Part shown: piece by piece, positions 52,824 to 62,060 of the stretch
Numbering within the stretch: position 1 is the first letter of the stretch
Layout of the letters: each line of letters begins with the position of its first letter
Assembly: GCA_965601685.1 (NCBI GenBank)
Contig: CBFCWI010000001.1
Span: 124,001-188,000, forward strand
Direction: 5' to 3'
Length of the DNA: 64,000 nucleotides
DNA from: JANQJD01 sp965601685
GTDB lineage: Bacteria > Pseudomonadota > Alphaproteobacteria > Rhodospirillales > Rhodospirillaceae
Notes under the pieces: generated by a model
Databases searched by the model: none
Told to the model about the DNA's origin: nothing
Seen by the model: only the letters and a program-made list of their open reading frames with translations
Position numbers and translations under genes: made by a program

Positions 52824-53313
52824 CAGAACATATAATGAATATTTCTGGGGCGTAGTCGTACTAGTAGCGGCCACTCTAACCTTGGTCTCTGTTATGCCGG
52901 CTTGGCGGTGGATATGGAATCCGGAGCCGTTCGCGGAGACATACCCTGTGACCGTTGAATCTTTCTTGACTCGGATGGATGCTATGGTCGCTAGACATGG
53001 CACAGGGGAGCTGCTAGAGAATACTCCCGTTGTCCATCCACCACCAGGAGATATTTTTTTATGTGCACAACGATTCCGCTTTTTTCCTATGCTAGAATTA
53101 GAAGTTGGTCATACTTACCGTTTACATGTTACTACTATTGATGTTGTCCATGGAGTATACTTTCCATTAACAGAACGTAACTTACTACTTCTACCAGGTT
53201 ATGCTGTTGTAATGACTCTAAAACCGGTTGCAGCTGGACACTATGTCATGCAGTGCAGCGAGTACTGTGGCCTGGATCACAGCCGTATGAAGGGGTGGGT
53301 CCTGGTCAGGTAA
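52813..53313 (+). CDS. Cytochrome oxidase subunit II-like protein with complete CuA site
   Basis: A 166-residue protein with one N-terminal membrane helix (about 11-31) and a periplasmic cupredoxin domain. All CuA ligands are visible: H113 (VVHGVYFP), C148, E150, C152, H156 and M159 in CSEYCGLDHSRMKGW. This gives an electron entry site from cytochrome c. ATG at 52813 lies inside the end of the subunit I-like gene, indicating coupling. Codons from about 53041 to 53240 are markedly A/T-ending, unlike the flanks. Confidence 0.88.
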   Translation: MPGNRTYNEYFWGVVVLVAATLTLVSVMPAWRWIWNPEPFAETYPVTVESFLTRMDAMVARHGTGELLENTPVVHPPPGDIFLCAQRFRFFPMLELEVGHTYRLHVTTIDVVHGVYFPLTERNLLLLPGYAVVMTLKPVAAGHYVMQCSEYCGLDHSRMKGWVLVR

Positions 53314-53325
53314 ACAGGAGGGGGT

Positions 53326-53391
53326 ATGGAGCGGCAACGCTCCCCGATAACGACGCAAAAACGCAAAGAGACTCCCCACGTTTTTGGCTAA
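53326..53391 (+). CDS. Possible 21-residue micro-ORF after the oxidase genes
   Basis: AGGAGGGGGT followed 4 nt later by ATG opens MERQRSPITTQKRKETPHVFG then TAA, 12 nt past the subunit II stop. The ribosome site is the strongest nearby. The peptide is basic and unrecognised. It may be a leader peptide, the stump of a lost third gene of the operon, or chance. Confidence 0.25.
   Translation: MERQRSPITTQKRKETPHVFG
53328..53343 (+). promoter_or_regulatory. GNRA-tetraloop hairpin at the micro-ORF start
   Basis: GGAGCG-GCAA-CGCTCC is a perfect 6-bp stem capped by a GCAA tetraloop, starting at the G of the micro-ORF ATG. It could stabilise the 3' end of the oxidase transcript or affect initiation; no T-run follows, so it is not a standard terminator. 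Confidence 0.45.
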
Positions 53392-53421
53392 CAAACAGAG
53401 TCCAACGAGTAGATGTTGTTC

Positions 53422-53958
53422 TCATTTGGGGGCGATGACCATGATCATCTGCCGTCCTTCCATCTTCGGCAACTGTTCGACCTTGCCCATATCAGACAGC
53501 TCGTTGCGCATACGTTCTAGAACAACTATCCCTAGATCCTGGTGAGCCATTTCACGCCCTCGGAAACGTAGAGTGACTTTGACTTTATCACCCTCATCGA
53601 GGAAACGACGCATGCTACGCATCTTGACATCGTAGTCGTGGTCATTAATATTTGGACGCAGTTTTATTTCTTTGACTTCTATAACTTTTTGCTTCTTTTT
53701 TGCTTCATTACGTTTCTTTTGATTCTCATATTTGAATTTGCCGTAGTCTAGTATCTTACATACCGGTGGACTGGCATTGGGTGAGATCTCAACCAAGTCT
53801 AAACCAGCACTGTAGGCCCGCTCCAAAGCATCGCGAAAAGAAACTATCCCTACGTTTTCGCCATCAGAGTCGATCAGCCGTACAACGCGGGTATCAATCT
53901 CCTCATTGACACGCCGTCCCTCACGGGTCGGTAGTGTCGTCGTGGATGACCTAGCTAT
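53422..53958 (-). CDS. infC: Translation initiation factor IF-3 (apparent AUA start)
   Basis: IF-3 keeps ribosomal subunits apart and checks start codons. The C-domain (LVEISPNASPPVCKILDYGK, then RPNINDHDYDVKMR) is clear. No ATG, GTG or TTG start precedes the conserved RRVNEEIDTRVVRLID in the N-domain. The frame reaches ATA at 53956-53958, which has GGAG 8 nt upstream and would give MARSSTTTLP, a normal alphaproteobacterial beginning and 178 residues in total. infC is known for rare start codons (AUU in E. coli) used in self-repression. thrS lies upstream in the same direction. Confidence 0.93.
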   Translation of the reverse strand: MARSSTTTLPTREGRRVNEEIDTRVVRLIDSDGENVGIVSFRDALERAYSAGLDLVEISPNASPPVCKILDYGKFKYENQKKRNEAKKKQKVIEVKEIKLRPNINDHDYDVKMRSMRRFLDEGDKVKVTLRFRGREMAHQDLGIVVLERMRNELSDMGKVEQLPKMEGRQMIMVIAPK

Positions 53959-54087
53959 TTCTATATCTCCCGTGTCTGTTTTCGCTGTTTTTTCGCTGTA
54001 TCCTAGCTTTAGCTATCCACATTGTACCTGGTGACGCACACCTTCTAAAAGGTTGCTCCGTCAGTGTGCAAAGGGCGGGTGTTGCTC

Positions 54088-56001
54088 CTATTCATTGTCA
54101 GGCACTACCGCTTCACGTTTCAGCGAAGCGACCGCTACATCAAGTGCGAAAATTTCTTGTTTGTTGATGCCCAAGCGCCGAAGAGACACAGTGCGGGCGG
54201 CAGTTTCCCGTTTTCCGACTACTAGCATGATAGGTACTTTTGCCAAACTGTGCTCCCGTATCTTGAGATTGATCTTCTCGTTACGCCTGTCGCTCACACA
54301 CCGTAGACCAGCCATCCGCAAGACCCGGGTTGTTTCTTCAGCATAGGAATCTGCCTCGCTGACGATAGTAGCAACCACCACCTGGATGGGTGCTAACCAC
54401 AACGGCAATTTACCGGCATAGTGTTCCAAGAGAATACCAATAAAACGTTCAAAGGATCCCAGGATTGCACGGTGCAGCATGACTGGTCTGTACTTGTGCC
54501 CGTCCCTACCAACGTAAGCCGCATTGAGCCGCTCCGGCAGCACGAAATCCACTTGCAGCGTGCCACACTGCCAATCCCGGCTGAGGGCGTCTCTCAGCAC
54601 GAACTCTAGTTTCGGACCGTAGAAAGCCCCTTCTCCTGGGCTCAAGGTAAGATCTAGGGAAGCTGCCCTGCTAGCCTCCAGCAAAGCCTTCTCCGCCTTG
54701 TCCCAGATTCTGTCGGATCCAACCCGTCTCATAGGCCGGTCCGAAAATTTCACGCGCACGTCTGTAAAACCGAAATCACGATAGATCTTGAGAAGCAAGT
54801 GACAAAAATCCTGGCTTTCTGACAGAATCTGTTCCTCTGTGCAGAAGATGTGAGCGTCGTCCTGAGTGAAAGCTCGCACCCGCATGAGCCCATGTAGGGC
54901 ACCGGAAAGCTCATAGCGGTGGCAAACCCCAAACTCTGCCATACGCAGGGGCAAGTCACGATAACTTCTGATCCCCTGGCGGAAGATCTGCACGTGACAA
55001 GGGCAATTCATCGGCTTGATAGCTAGCACTTCATCTTGGCCACCATCAGTGGTGAACATGTTCTCTCGAAACTTTTCCCAGTGACCAGAGGTTTCCCAGA
55101 GGGACCGCTCCACTAGCTGTGGTGTTTTCACTTCCACATAACCGCTAGCAACCAGCTGTCGGCGTATGTAGCTTTCAATGGTACGATACAGCTCCCACCC
55201 CTTGGGATGCCAGAACACGCTGCCAACCGCTTCCTCTTGCAGATGAAACAGTTCCATCTCGCGACCGAGACGCCGATGATCACGGCGCTCAGCTTCTTCA
55301 AGAGTCGTCAAGTAGAACGCAAGCTGTTCCTCATCAGGCCAGCACGTACCATAGAGGCGTTGCAGCATCTCGTTGCGGGCATCTCCTCGCCAGTAGGCTC
55401 CAGCTAGCTTCGTCAGTTTGAAAGCCTTCCCGAGCCTGCCAGTTGAAGGCAGATGTGGTCCTCGGCACAAATCAAGCCATTCCCCTTGCCGATAAATAGA
55501 GATCACCTCTCCTTCTGGTAACTGGGCAACCCACTCAGCTTTATATTTTTCTCCCCTATCTGTAAAATACGTAATAGCCTGTTCCCGGCTCCACACTTCA
55601 CGGCGAATCGGTTCATCCCTGTCGACGATTTCCTGCATACGGCTTTCTATGCGCCCGAGATCATCAGGCGTAAAGGGAACAGCCCGCGCGAAATCATAAT
55701 AAAAGCCTGTGTCAGTAGCTGGCCCAAAGGTTACTTGGGTGTCAGGATAGAGCTCTTTCACCGCCTCTGCCATTACATGAGCAGCATCGTGGCGCAGTAA
55801 GGGCAGCGCGTCTGGATCCTTCGCAGTAATAATGGTCACTGCTGCGTCGCGGTCAATCACAGTGGTCAAGTCCTGCAGCGTGCCATCAACGCGTATGGCA
55901 AGTGCCGCTCTCGTGAGGTCCACATCCCTGGCGATGTCACTCCCCGATATGGGACCACTGTAGGAACGGATGTGTCCATCCGGCAGCAGAATGGAAACCA
56001 T
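54088..56001 (-). CDS. thrS: Threonyl-tRNA synthetase
   Basis: Class II synthetase charging tRNA-Thr, 637 residues. Order: TGS domain (1-60), editing domain with HDAAHVMAEAV (HxxxH), catalytic core with KPMNCPCHVQIF (zinc Cys), motif 2 (CHRYELSGALHGLMRVR), motif 3 (HRAILGSFERFIGILLEH), and an anticodon-binding domain. AGG is 5 nt before the ATG. The thrS-infC order is conserved; the gap is 129 nt. Confidence 0.97.
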   Translation of the reverse strand: MVSILLPDGHIRSYSGPISGSDIARDVDLTRAALAIRVDGTLQDLTTVIDRDAAVTIITAKDPDALPLLRHDAAHVMAEAVKELYPDTQVTFGPATDTGFYYDFARAVPFTPDDLGRIESRMQEIVDRDEPIRREVWSREQAITYFTDRGEKYKAEWVAQLPEGEVISIYRQGEWLDLCRGPHLPSTGRLGKAFKLTKLAGAYWRGDARNEMLQRLYGTCWPDEEQLAFYLTTLEEAERRDHRRLGREMELFHLQEEAVGSVFWHPKGWELYRTIESYIRRQLVASGYVEVKTPQLVERSLWETSGHWEKFRENMFTTDGGQDEVLAIKPMNCPCHVQIFRQGIRSYRDLPLRMAEFGVCHRYELSGALHGLMRVRAFTQDDAHIFCTEEQILSESQDFCHLLLKIYRDFGFTDVRVKFSDRPMRRVGSDRIWDKAEKALLEASRAASLDLTLSPGEGAFYGPKLEFVLRDALSRDWQCGTLQVDFVLPERLNAAYVGRDGHKYRPVMLHRAILGSFERFIGILLEHYAGKLPLWLAPIQVVVATIVSEADSYAEETTRVLRMAGLRCVSDRRNEKINLKIREHSLAKVPIMLVVGKRETAARTVSLRRLGINKQEIFALDVAVASLKREAVVPDNE

Positions 56002-56288
56002 AGGGACCTATACAAAAACGCTGCACATGTCTTCCCTGCTTCTATTGCAGAAGAGAGAATAACAAATGAACGGTTTAAATCATGCTGTCAAGACCACGCA
56101 AGATCATACTCTTGATCCTGTCCAGTGGAAGGTGATATCCGAGTGTGCCTGTACAAGGCTGATCATCATACGATGGATCGGCTAAGGTTTCGCGCTTGAC
56201 ATATTCTAGCGTACTGTAGTCCTGTTGCTCGCCTGACAAAGGCCCTCTTCCCTCCCCTCTCTTCCAGAGTTGCCCATTTCCCACTCTC

Positions 56289-57380
56289 TCACCCGGCCCT
56301 GTCTAAACCTGGTAGAGACGATAAGCGCTGGTGGGCGAATCCCAGAACCTTGAACAAACGACCCATTGTGGAATCGCCGATCAGACGGTGTACACCTGCT
56401 GTAACGGCATGAGCCTGCTGCCCGGACCTGGCTTGTGCCAGCAAACGCTCGGCACGAGTCAGGAGGCCGAGTCGGCACAGCCATTCTCCCTGATGAACTG
56501 GACCGTAGATACACGCACCTGCTCGTCTGGCTGTAGCCGTGGCAGCAGCGAAGTCGACATGAGCAGTTAAGTCGGTTTTTCCCGGCGCTTCCAGAACCGG
56601 ATAGGGTACGTGGCGTCGTACTGCCTGCAGGGAGTCGCCGACTGTACTGATAGCCGACCCATAATCGATGAACAGAGCCGCTCCACCGTGGGTGACGAGG
56701 CGTGCCGCTACGGCAGAAATGACGTCGTGCATGGCTGGAGATCCTTCAGCGAGAGCTCCAACAGGGGCTGCATCGCGGACGCTTGGCGATAACGGTGGCA
56801 TAGAGCTGATGTAACCGGGTACAAAACGGAACGTCCTGCCGTCAGAGGCGAGACCGACTAACCGCTCACGCCACCCTTCAGCAGTACGTTCGAATTGATG
56901 GATTGGCAGAGTGTCGAGAAACTCGTTGGCGACTACTAGCAACGGCCCAGACGGCACGTCTTCGAAATGATCATGCCAAGCGAGTGGGAAGACACTACTG
57001 CCGAGTCTCTGACGCTGCAGAGAAGCAAGGCGTGGACTAGTCTCAACTAGATGTACCTTCAGCGCTGTGGAGAAGGCTGGCACTACCTGCACTGCCCGCA
57101 GCAGATCGTTCATCAGCGTGCCAAGGCCTGGGCCTAGTTCCACCATGTGCACTATTGCTGGTGCGCCCATCTCTTGCCAGACGACAGCAGCCCACAGGCC
57201 AACGAGTTCACCGAACATTTGACTCACCTCTGGGGCTGTGACGAAGTCACCCTCGACGCCGAACGGCGCGGCTTGAGCATAATAGGCTGTGGCAGCTTCT
57301 TCCATGAATGTCGCTACTGTCACCGGCCCCTCCGTACAGATGCGGGCTCTCAGACGTGCTATCACATTGCCTTCACTCAC
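56289..57380 (-). CDS. NDUFAF7/MidA-like SAM-dependent methyltransferase
   Basis: A 363-residue DUF185 methyltransferase. Motifs: YYAQAAPFGVEGDFVTAPEVSQMFGE (about 33-58), the SAM-binding VELGPGLGTL, and VVANEFLDTLPIHQF. The mitochondrial relative methylates an arginine of complex I subunit NDUFS2; the bacterial target is unproven. A GTG start overlaps the lgt stop by 4 nt. pgeF, the usual third gene, is absent; only 287 bp of non-coding DNA follow before thrS. Confidence 0.9.
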   Translation of the reverse strand: MSEGNVIARLRARICTEGPVTVATFMEEAATAYYAQAAPFGVEGDFVTAPEVSQMFGELVGLWAAVVWQEMGAPAIVHMVELGPGLGTLMNDLLRAVQVVPAFSTALKVHLVETSPRLASLQRQRLGSSVFPLAWHDHFEDVPSGPLLVVANEFLDTLPIHQFERTAEGWRERLVGLASDGRTFRFVPGYISSMPPLSPSVRDAAPVGALAEGSPAMHDVISAVAARLVTHGGAALFIDYGSAISTVGDSLQAVRRHVPYPVLEAPGKTDLTAHVDFAAATATARRAGACIYGPVHQGEWLCRLGLLTRAERLLAQARSGQQAHAVTAGVHRLIGDSTMGRLFKVLGFAHQRLSSLPGLDRAG

Positions 57381-58204
57381 ACTGCCACCTGCCCTTGGCT
57401 TCCACTACCGTTGTGCCAGGCCCACCCTAGCAACAGGCCGCCCCCGAGCATCATCGGCAAAGATAACCATTGCCCCATCGTCGCCCCCCCAAACAGGAAT
57501 CCAAGATGGCAATCAGGTTCGCGGAAGCATTCTGCGATCATACGCATTAGCCCGTAGCCAAGCAGAAACAGCCCAACGAGTACCCCGCGTCGGGCGCGTA
57601 GAGACCTGATTCGCCATGAAAGATGCAGCAGCATGAGCAATATCGCTCCTTCTAGGAGCGCTTCATAGATCTGACTGGGATGGCGTGGCAATGGTCCAGC
57701 TGCTGGGAAAATCGCAGCCCACGGTAGATCAGCCGACGCTGGTCGGCCGTATAACTCACCATTCATGAAATTACCGATGCGCCCGGACATTAGCCCGAAC
57801 GGAGCCGCACAGCCCAACAGATCGCCTAGGCCCAGTACAGAGAGGCCATGGCAACGCGCGAAAAGCGTCGTGGCCAGCATCACTCCCAGTAATCCGCCGT
57901 GAAAGGACATACCACCTTGCCATAAGAACAGTATTTCTAGCGGAGAGGCCAGGAAATAAAGCGGTTTATAAAACAGCACGTAGCCAAGCCGCCCACCGAG
58001 AACGATACCTAAAGCGACCCAGACAATAAGGTCCTCCACGTGGTGATCTCTGGTCAGCGTCACATCATGACTGGCGGGTTGACGCATCATGAAACGGACA
58101 TACCACCAGCTACCAGCGATCCCAACAACATAAGAAAGAGCATACCAACGAACAGTAATAGGACCAATGGCAATGGCAATGGGATTCAAATCAGGAAACA
58201 GCAT
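57377..58204 (-). CDS. lgt: Prolipoprotein diacylglyceryl transferase
   Basis: Inner-membrane enzyme that adds diacylglycerol to the lipobox Cys of prolipoproteins. The 275 residues have seven membrane segments, GGMSFHGGLLGV and the signature GRIGNFMNGELYGR. It is coupled to the downstream methyltransferase gene. Confidence 0.96.
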   Translation of the reverse strand: MLFPDLNPIAIAIGPITVRWYALSYVVGIAGSWWYVRFMMRQPASHDVTLTRDHHVEDLIVWVALGIVLGGRLGYVLFYKPLYFLASPLEILFLWQGGMSFHGGLLGVMLATTLFARCHGLSVLGLGDLLGCAAPFGLMSGRIGNFMNGELYGRPASADLPWAAIFPAAGPLPRHPSQIYEALLEGAILLMLLHLSWRIRSLRARRGVLVGLFLLGYGLMRMIAECFREPDCHLGFLFGGATMGQWLSLPMMLGGGLLLGWAWHNGSGSQGQVAV

Positions 58205-58244
58205 TTTCAGAGTAATTCTCTCTTTTCACGTGTATCTCTTAAGT

Positions 58245-59234
58245 CTAGCGGTAACGCTCAGCAGCCATAAGATAGGCCCCTACGTAACGGCGGATGCCTT
58301 CTTCTAACCCAATGAAGGGCTTCCAGTAGCCGACTGCACGCAGGCGGTCCATATGCGCCTGTGTAAAATACTGATACTGATCTCGTATAGCCAATGGTGT
58401 GTCGATGAACTGTATGCAAGGCTCTCTGTCTAGGACCTGATAGATTGCAAGCGCTACGTCATGGAAGGTGCGGGCTTGACCAGTGCCAACGTTGAACAGG
58501 CCACTGATCTGTGGATTATCGAGCAGCCACAACATAACGTCTATGCAATCATCGACATAAATAAAATCCCGCATTTGCCCGCCATCTGGATACCCAGGAT
58601 GCTGTGAGCGGAATAAAAGACAAGGCCTTCCTCTCACGATGGCAGAAAATATCTGTACGATCACGCTTGCCTGTGTACCTTTATGATACTCATTCGGGCC
58701 ATAGACATTAAAGAACTTTAGGCCAACCCATTGCGGGGGACGCGCCCCACCGTTGGCAAGGCGGCGCCAGACCCAGCGGTCGAACAAGTGCTTGCTCCAG
58801 CCGTAGATATTGAGTGGCCGCAACCTAGCCAAGGCGTGCGCACTGCTGAAATCATCGTCGAAACCGGCTTTCCCATCCCCATAGGTCGCTGCGGAAGACG
58901 CATACATCAACCTAACGCTGTTTCTGGCACACCACTCCCATAAAGCCAGCGACAGGCTGAAATTGTTGACCAAGATCTTGTCAGCATCGACTTCGGTAGT
59001 GGAGGAGACTGCACCCATATGAACTATGAGCTCTATGTGAGTGCGATGACTATCTAAAAAGGTGAAAAGCTGTTCCGGCATGAGGATAGTAGCCAGTTCG
59101 CGCTTGGCGATATTACGCCATTTATTGTCGCTCCGCAGACGATCCACAACCACTAGTTCATAAAACCCTCGCGCCTCAAGAGCTGCTAGCATGTTTGAGC
59201 CAATGAACCCAGCCCCACCCGTGATCACAATCAT
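58245..59234 (-). CDS. hldD: ADP-L-glycero-D-manno-heptose-6-epimerase
   Basis: Last step in ADP-heptose synthesis for the LPS inner core. The 329-residue SDR protein starts MIVITGGAGFIGSN (NAD-binding glycine motif). It has VHMGAVSSTTE, the catalytic Tyr and Lys in YGWSKHLFD, KFFNVYGPNE and RDFIYVDD. ATG at 59234 is preferred to the GTG at 59270 by alignment. With kdsA it supports a core-bearing LPS. The other hld genes are not here. Confidence 0.95.
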   Translation of the reverse strand: MIVITGGAGFIGSNMLAALEARGFYELVVVDRLRSDNKWRNIAKRELATILMPEQLFTFLDSHRTHIELIVHMGAVSSTTEVDADKILVNNFSLSLALWEWCARNSVRLMYASSAATYGDGKAGFDDDFSSAHALARLRPLNIYGWSKHLFDRWVWRRLANGGARPPQWVGLKFFNVYGPNEYHKGTQASVIVQIFSAIVRGRPCLLFRSQHPGYPDGGQMRDFIYVDDCIDVMLWLLDNPQISGLFNVGTGQARTFHDVALAIYQVLDREPCIQFIDTPLAIRDQYQYFTQAHMDRLRAVGYWKPFIGLEEGIRRYVGAYLMAAERYR

Positions 59235-59441
59235 GACCGCTATGTCACCAAGTTGTTGAGAAACCTTCACTAGTGATCATGCTGGATCACCTCGTGACCC
59301 CTCTAGCGGGCAGAGCGCATTTTGTACATACGCGAGTGGCAGAGAGGGATGATGCCAAAAACCAAATACGAATACCTTCACTATAATTTCTACCATGGAT
59401 TTTGCGCAGTAAAAACCACTTCAGACAGTCGAGCGCGCAAC

Positions 59442-59699
59442 CTATGTTGCGCTCTTGTTCCTTTCTCTGTTAACCGCCCTGCCCACCCATTCATACACTT
59501 CAGTCTCTGCGCTATTGCTGCAGGCACAGCTACCACTACATGGTCCACAGTTTCCAACGAGCCGGATACAGTCACGACTCCGCCATCGGTCTACCATATC
59601 GCGTACAACCTCTGGCGAGGACCCGAAGTGCACAGAGATCTCCGCAACGCTCGCCTGGCCGCGGTAAGATAAATATCCCTTTAGATCAAGCAATGTCAT
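59442..59699 (-). CDS. feoC: FeoC-like iron-sulfur regulator
   Basis: An 85-residue winged-helix protein: MTLLDLKGYLSYRGQASVAE, then SPEVVRDMVDRW and a Cys-rich wing with C51, C54, C58 and C60. FeoC binds an Fe-S cluster through such Cys residues and is thought to regulate FeoB stability. Its start overlaps the feoB stop by 4 nt, completing feoABC. Confidence 0.88.
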   Translation of the reverse strand: MTLLDLKGYLSYRGQASVAEISVHFGSSPEVVRDMVDRWRSRDCIRLVGNCGPCSGSCACSNSAETEVYEWVGRAVNRERNKSAT

Positions 59700-62059
59700 A
59701 CCCTCTCTCCCTTGAAGCTAGCTGCTTCTGCGCGGGAGGAACGATTCCCATGGCTGAGCCCACGCGTGATAACAAGTACCATCCCTAACAGCGACACACT
59801 GCCAGCGATCCACAGTCCTGATGCGAGGGGATCACGTTCGAAGGTCATCGCCTTGTAGAAAAGAACGGCAATAGTATAGCCAAGCCCTGTGCCCCACGCC
59901 GCGCTGAATGCGGCCCAGCGCCAACCCGCCTCATGGCTGATGGCACCAAGAGCAGCCACACAAGGCGCATAGAAGAGAACCAGCAGTAGATAAGCGAAGG
60001 CACTAGCTGTGTCGTCAAATCGAGCTGCCATGGCTCCGAACACACCACTGGCCACTTCGGCCACCTGTCCAGTCTCAGCGACGAAGCCAATCTCAAGGTT
60101 CATAGGATCCATCAGCTTGCTGAAACCGCTGGCCAGATTTGTAGGAACACTCAGGAGAGCCGCCCACAATTTCGCACCAGGATTAAACTGTTGTTCGTGC
60201 GTGCTAACCTGTATGCCAGCTTCACTGGCTGCAATATTCGCATAAAGGGCATTCAGAGTCCCTACCACGGCCTCTTTGGCAAGGAGGCCACTCATCAAGC
60301 CCACCGCTGCTGGCCAGTTCTCTCCCGTCAGCCCCATTGGCGCGAATGCTGGCATCAGACTCTGACTCGCCTTTGCTAGGATAGAGCGATCACTGTCGCG
60401 ATTGTTAAAGCTACCGTCAGGCCCCATGGTGCCCAGAATCGAGAGCACCATGACCATAGGCACGATCACAAGGCCGGCCCGTAAGACGAAATCCTTCAGG
60501 CGATGCCAAGCCCGCAACCCTACAGTGGCGAGAGTAGGCAAATGATAAGGCGGCAACTCCATAACAAATGGTGCCGTCTCTCCTGCAAGCAGGGTCCGCT
60601 TCAGCACTAAGCCGGTACCGATGGCACAGAGAATCCCGATCAGATACAGAACGAACACGACATTCTGGCCACTAGCGGGAAAGAAGATAGCCGCTAACAG
60701 AGCATAGACTGGCAACCGTGCCCCACACGACATGAACGGTGTCATCATCATTGTTAAAATACGATCACGACGGTGTTCAATGGTACGCGTTGCCATAATT
60801 GCCGGTACATTGCAGCCAAAACCAACAAGCAGCGGCACAAAAGCCTTGCCAGGTAGACCGATCGCACGCATGCCACGGTCCATCACAAATGCTGCCCGTG
60901 CCATGTAACCAGAATCCTCTAAAAAAGAGAGAAACAGATACAAAAAGCCTATGATGGGTACAAAGGTTGCAACAGTCCGAATCCCACCGCCAATGCCATC
61001 CGCCAGAACGACCGCTACCGCTTCGTGTGCCGCTACCTTACGAAGCAGCACGCTCATACTATCCACTAGCACCGTTCCTACTATCTGCTCAAAAAAGTTA
61101 ACAAATGCACCACCAATGTTAAGGGTAAACGTGAACATCACATAGATCATGGCAAGAAAAATTGGTATACCTAGAAAGCGGTTCAGCACAATCCGATCGA
61201 TCCAGTCTGAGGCCGTACGGGAGACCACACTACTGCGATGGACACAAGAACCGACTATTCTGCTGACAAAGGCGTAACGACTATCAGCGATAAGAATATC
61301 CGAATCCTCGCTCATGGCTGTGACTAGAGCAGCTGTCTGGACTGTGACATCATTGAGAACGTTTGGATCGGCCAGCGCGGCAGCCCTCGAATCCCCTTCC
61401 AGCAGGCGGATAGCCAACCAGCGAGAATCGAGACGATGCCTGGCAACTAAGCTTCCCAACTGCGGGACGAGAGCAGCGACTGCGGCTTCAATGGCAGGCC
61501 CATACGTCGGGTAATGGGTGGCTAGGCCTGCATGGCCCTCCTCTGCTGCCTTCCGTACGGCCTCCTTCAAACTGTCAAGACCACGCCGGCGGCTGGCGAC
61601 GAGTGCAACAACTGAGCAGCCTAGGGCCTGTTGTAGCTTGCCTATGTCCACATCGAGGTGACGCCGCTCTGCAATATCCATCATATTGACGGCGACCACG
61701 ATCGGCACTCTCATTTCGAGAAGCTGGCTTGTCAGATAAAGATTCCGTTCTAGATTAGCTGCATCGACGATGTTAACTGTGACCGCAGCCTCGTTGGATA
61801 GGATATAATCGCGGGCTACCCGTTCATCCTCCGATGAGCGCCCGCCATCAAGCGCATAAATACCTGGCAAATCAACCACTCGCCAGGTTTCCTCCCCATG
61901 CTTGCAGACTCCAATCTTCCTTTCTACCGTTACACCAGGCCAATTGCCCACCTCCTGACGGGCCCCTGTGAGGGCGTTGAATAGAGTGGTCTTGCCACAG
62001 TTAGGGTTGCCGACTATGCTGAAAGTTAAGGCTGTAGCGAGCACACCGTTCGTTGCCAT
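59696..62059 (-). CDS. feoB: Ferrous iron transporter FeoB
   Basis: Fe2+ importer, 787 residues. An N-terminal G domain (G1 GNPNCGKTT at 17-25, G3 DLPGIYAL, G4 NMMD) is followed by a GDI-like helical part and two Gate domains with conserved VGFGCNVPAIMATR and GLLAKEAVVGTL. AGAGG lies 7 nt before the ATG. It is 1 nt downstream of feoA and coupled to feoC. Confidence 0.97.
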   Translation of the reverse strand: MATNGVLATALTFSIVGNPNCGKTTLFNALTGARQEVGNWPGVTVERKIGVCKHGEETWRVVDLPGIYALDGGRSSEDERVARDYILSNEAAVTVNIVDAANLERNLYLTSQLLEMRVPIVVAVNMMDIAERRHLDVDIGKLQQALGCSVVALVASRRRGLDSLKEAVRKAAEEGHAGLATHYPTYGPAIEAAVAALVPQLGSLVARHRLDSRWLAIRLLEGDSRAAALADPNVLNDVTVQTAALVTAMSEDSDILIADSRYAFVSRIVGSCVHRSSVVSRTASDWIDRIVLNRFLGIPIFLAMIYVMFTFTLNIGGAFVNFFEQIVGTVLVDSMSVLLRKVAAHEAVAVVLADGIGGGIRTVATFVPIIGFLYLFLSFLEDSGYMARAAFVMDRGMRAIGLPGKAFVPLLVGFGCNVPAIMATRTIEHRRDRILTMMMTPFMSCGARLPVYALLAAIFFPASGQNVVFVLYLIGILCAIGTGLVLKRTLLAGETAPFVMELPPYHLPTLATVGLRAWHRLKDFVLRAGLVIVPMVMVLSILGTMGPDGSFNNRDSDRSILAKASQSLMPAFAPMGLTGENWPAAVGLMSGLLAKEAVVGTLNALYANIAASEAGIQVSTHEQQFNPGAKLWAALLSVPTNLASGFSKLMDPMNLEIGFVAETGQVAEVASGVFGAMAARFDDTASAFAYLLLVLFYAPCVAALGAISHEAGWRWAAFSAAWGTGLGYTIAVLFYKAMTFERDPLASGLWIAGSVSLLGMVLVITRGLSHGNRSSRAEAASFKGERV

Positions 62060-62060
62060 C

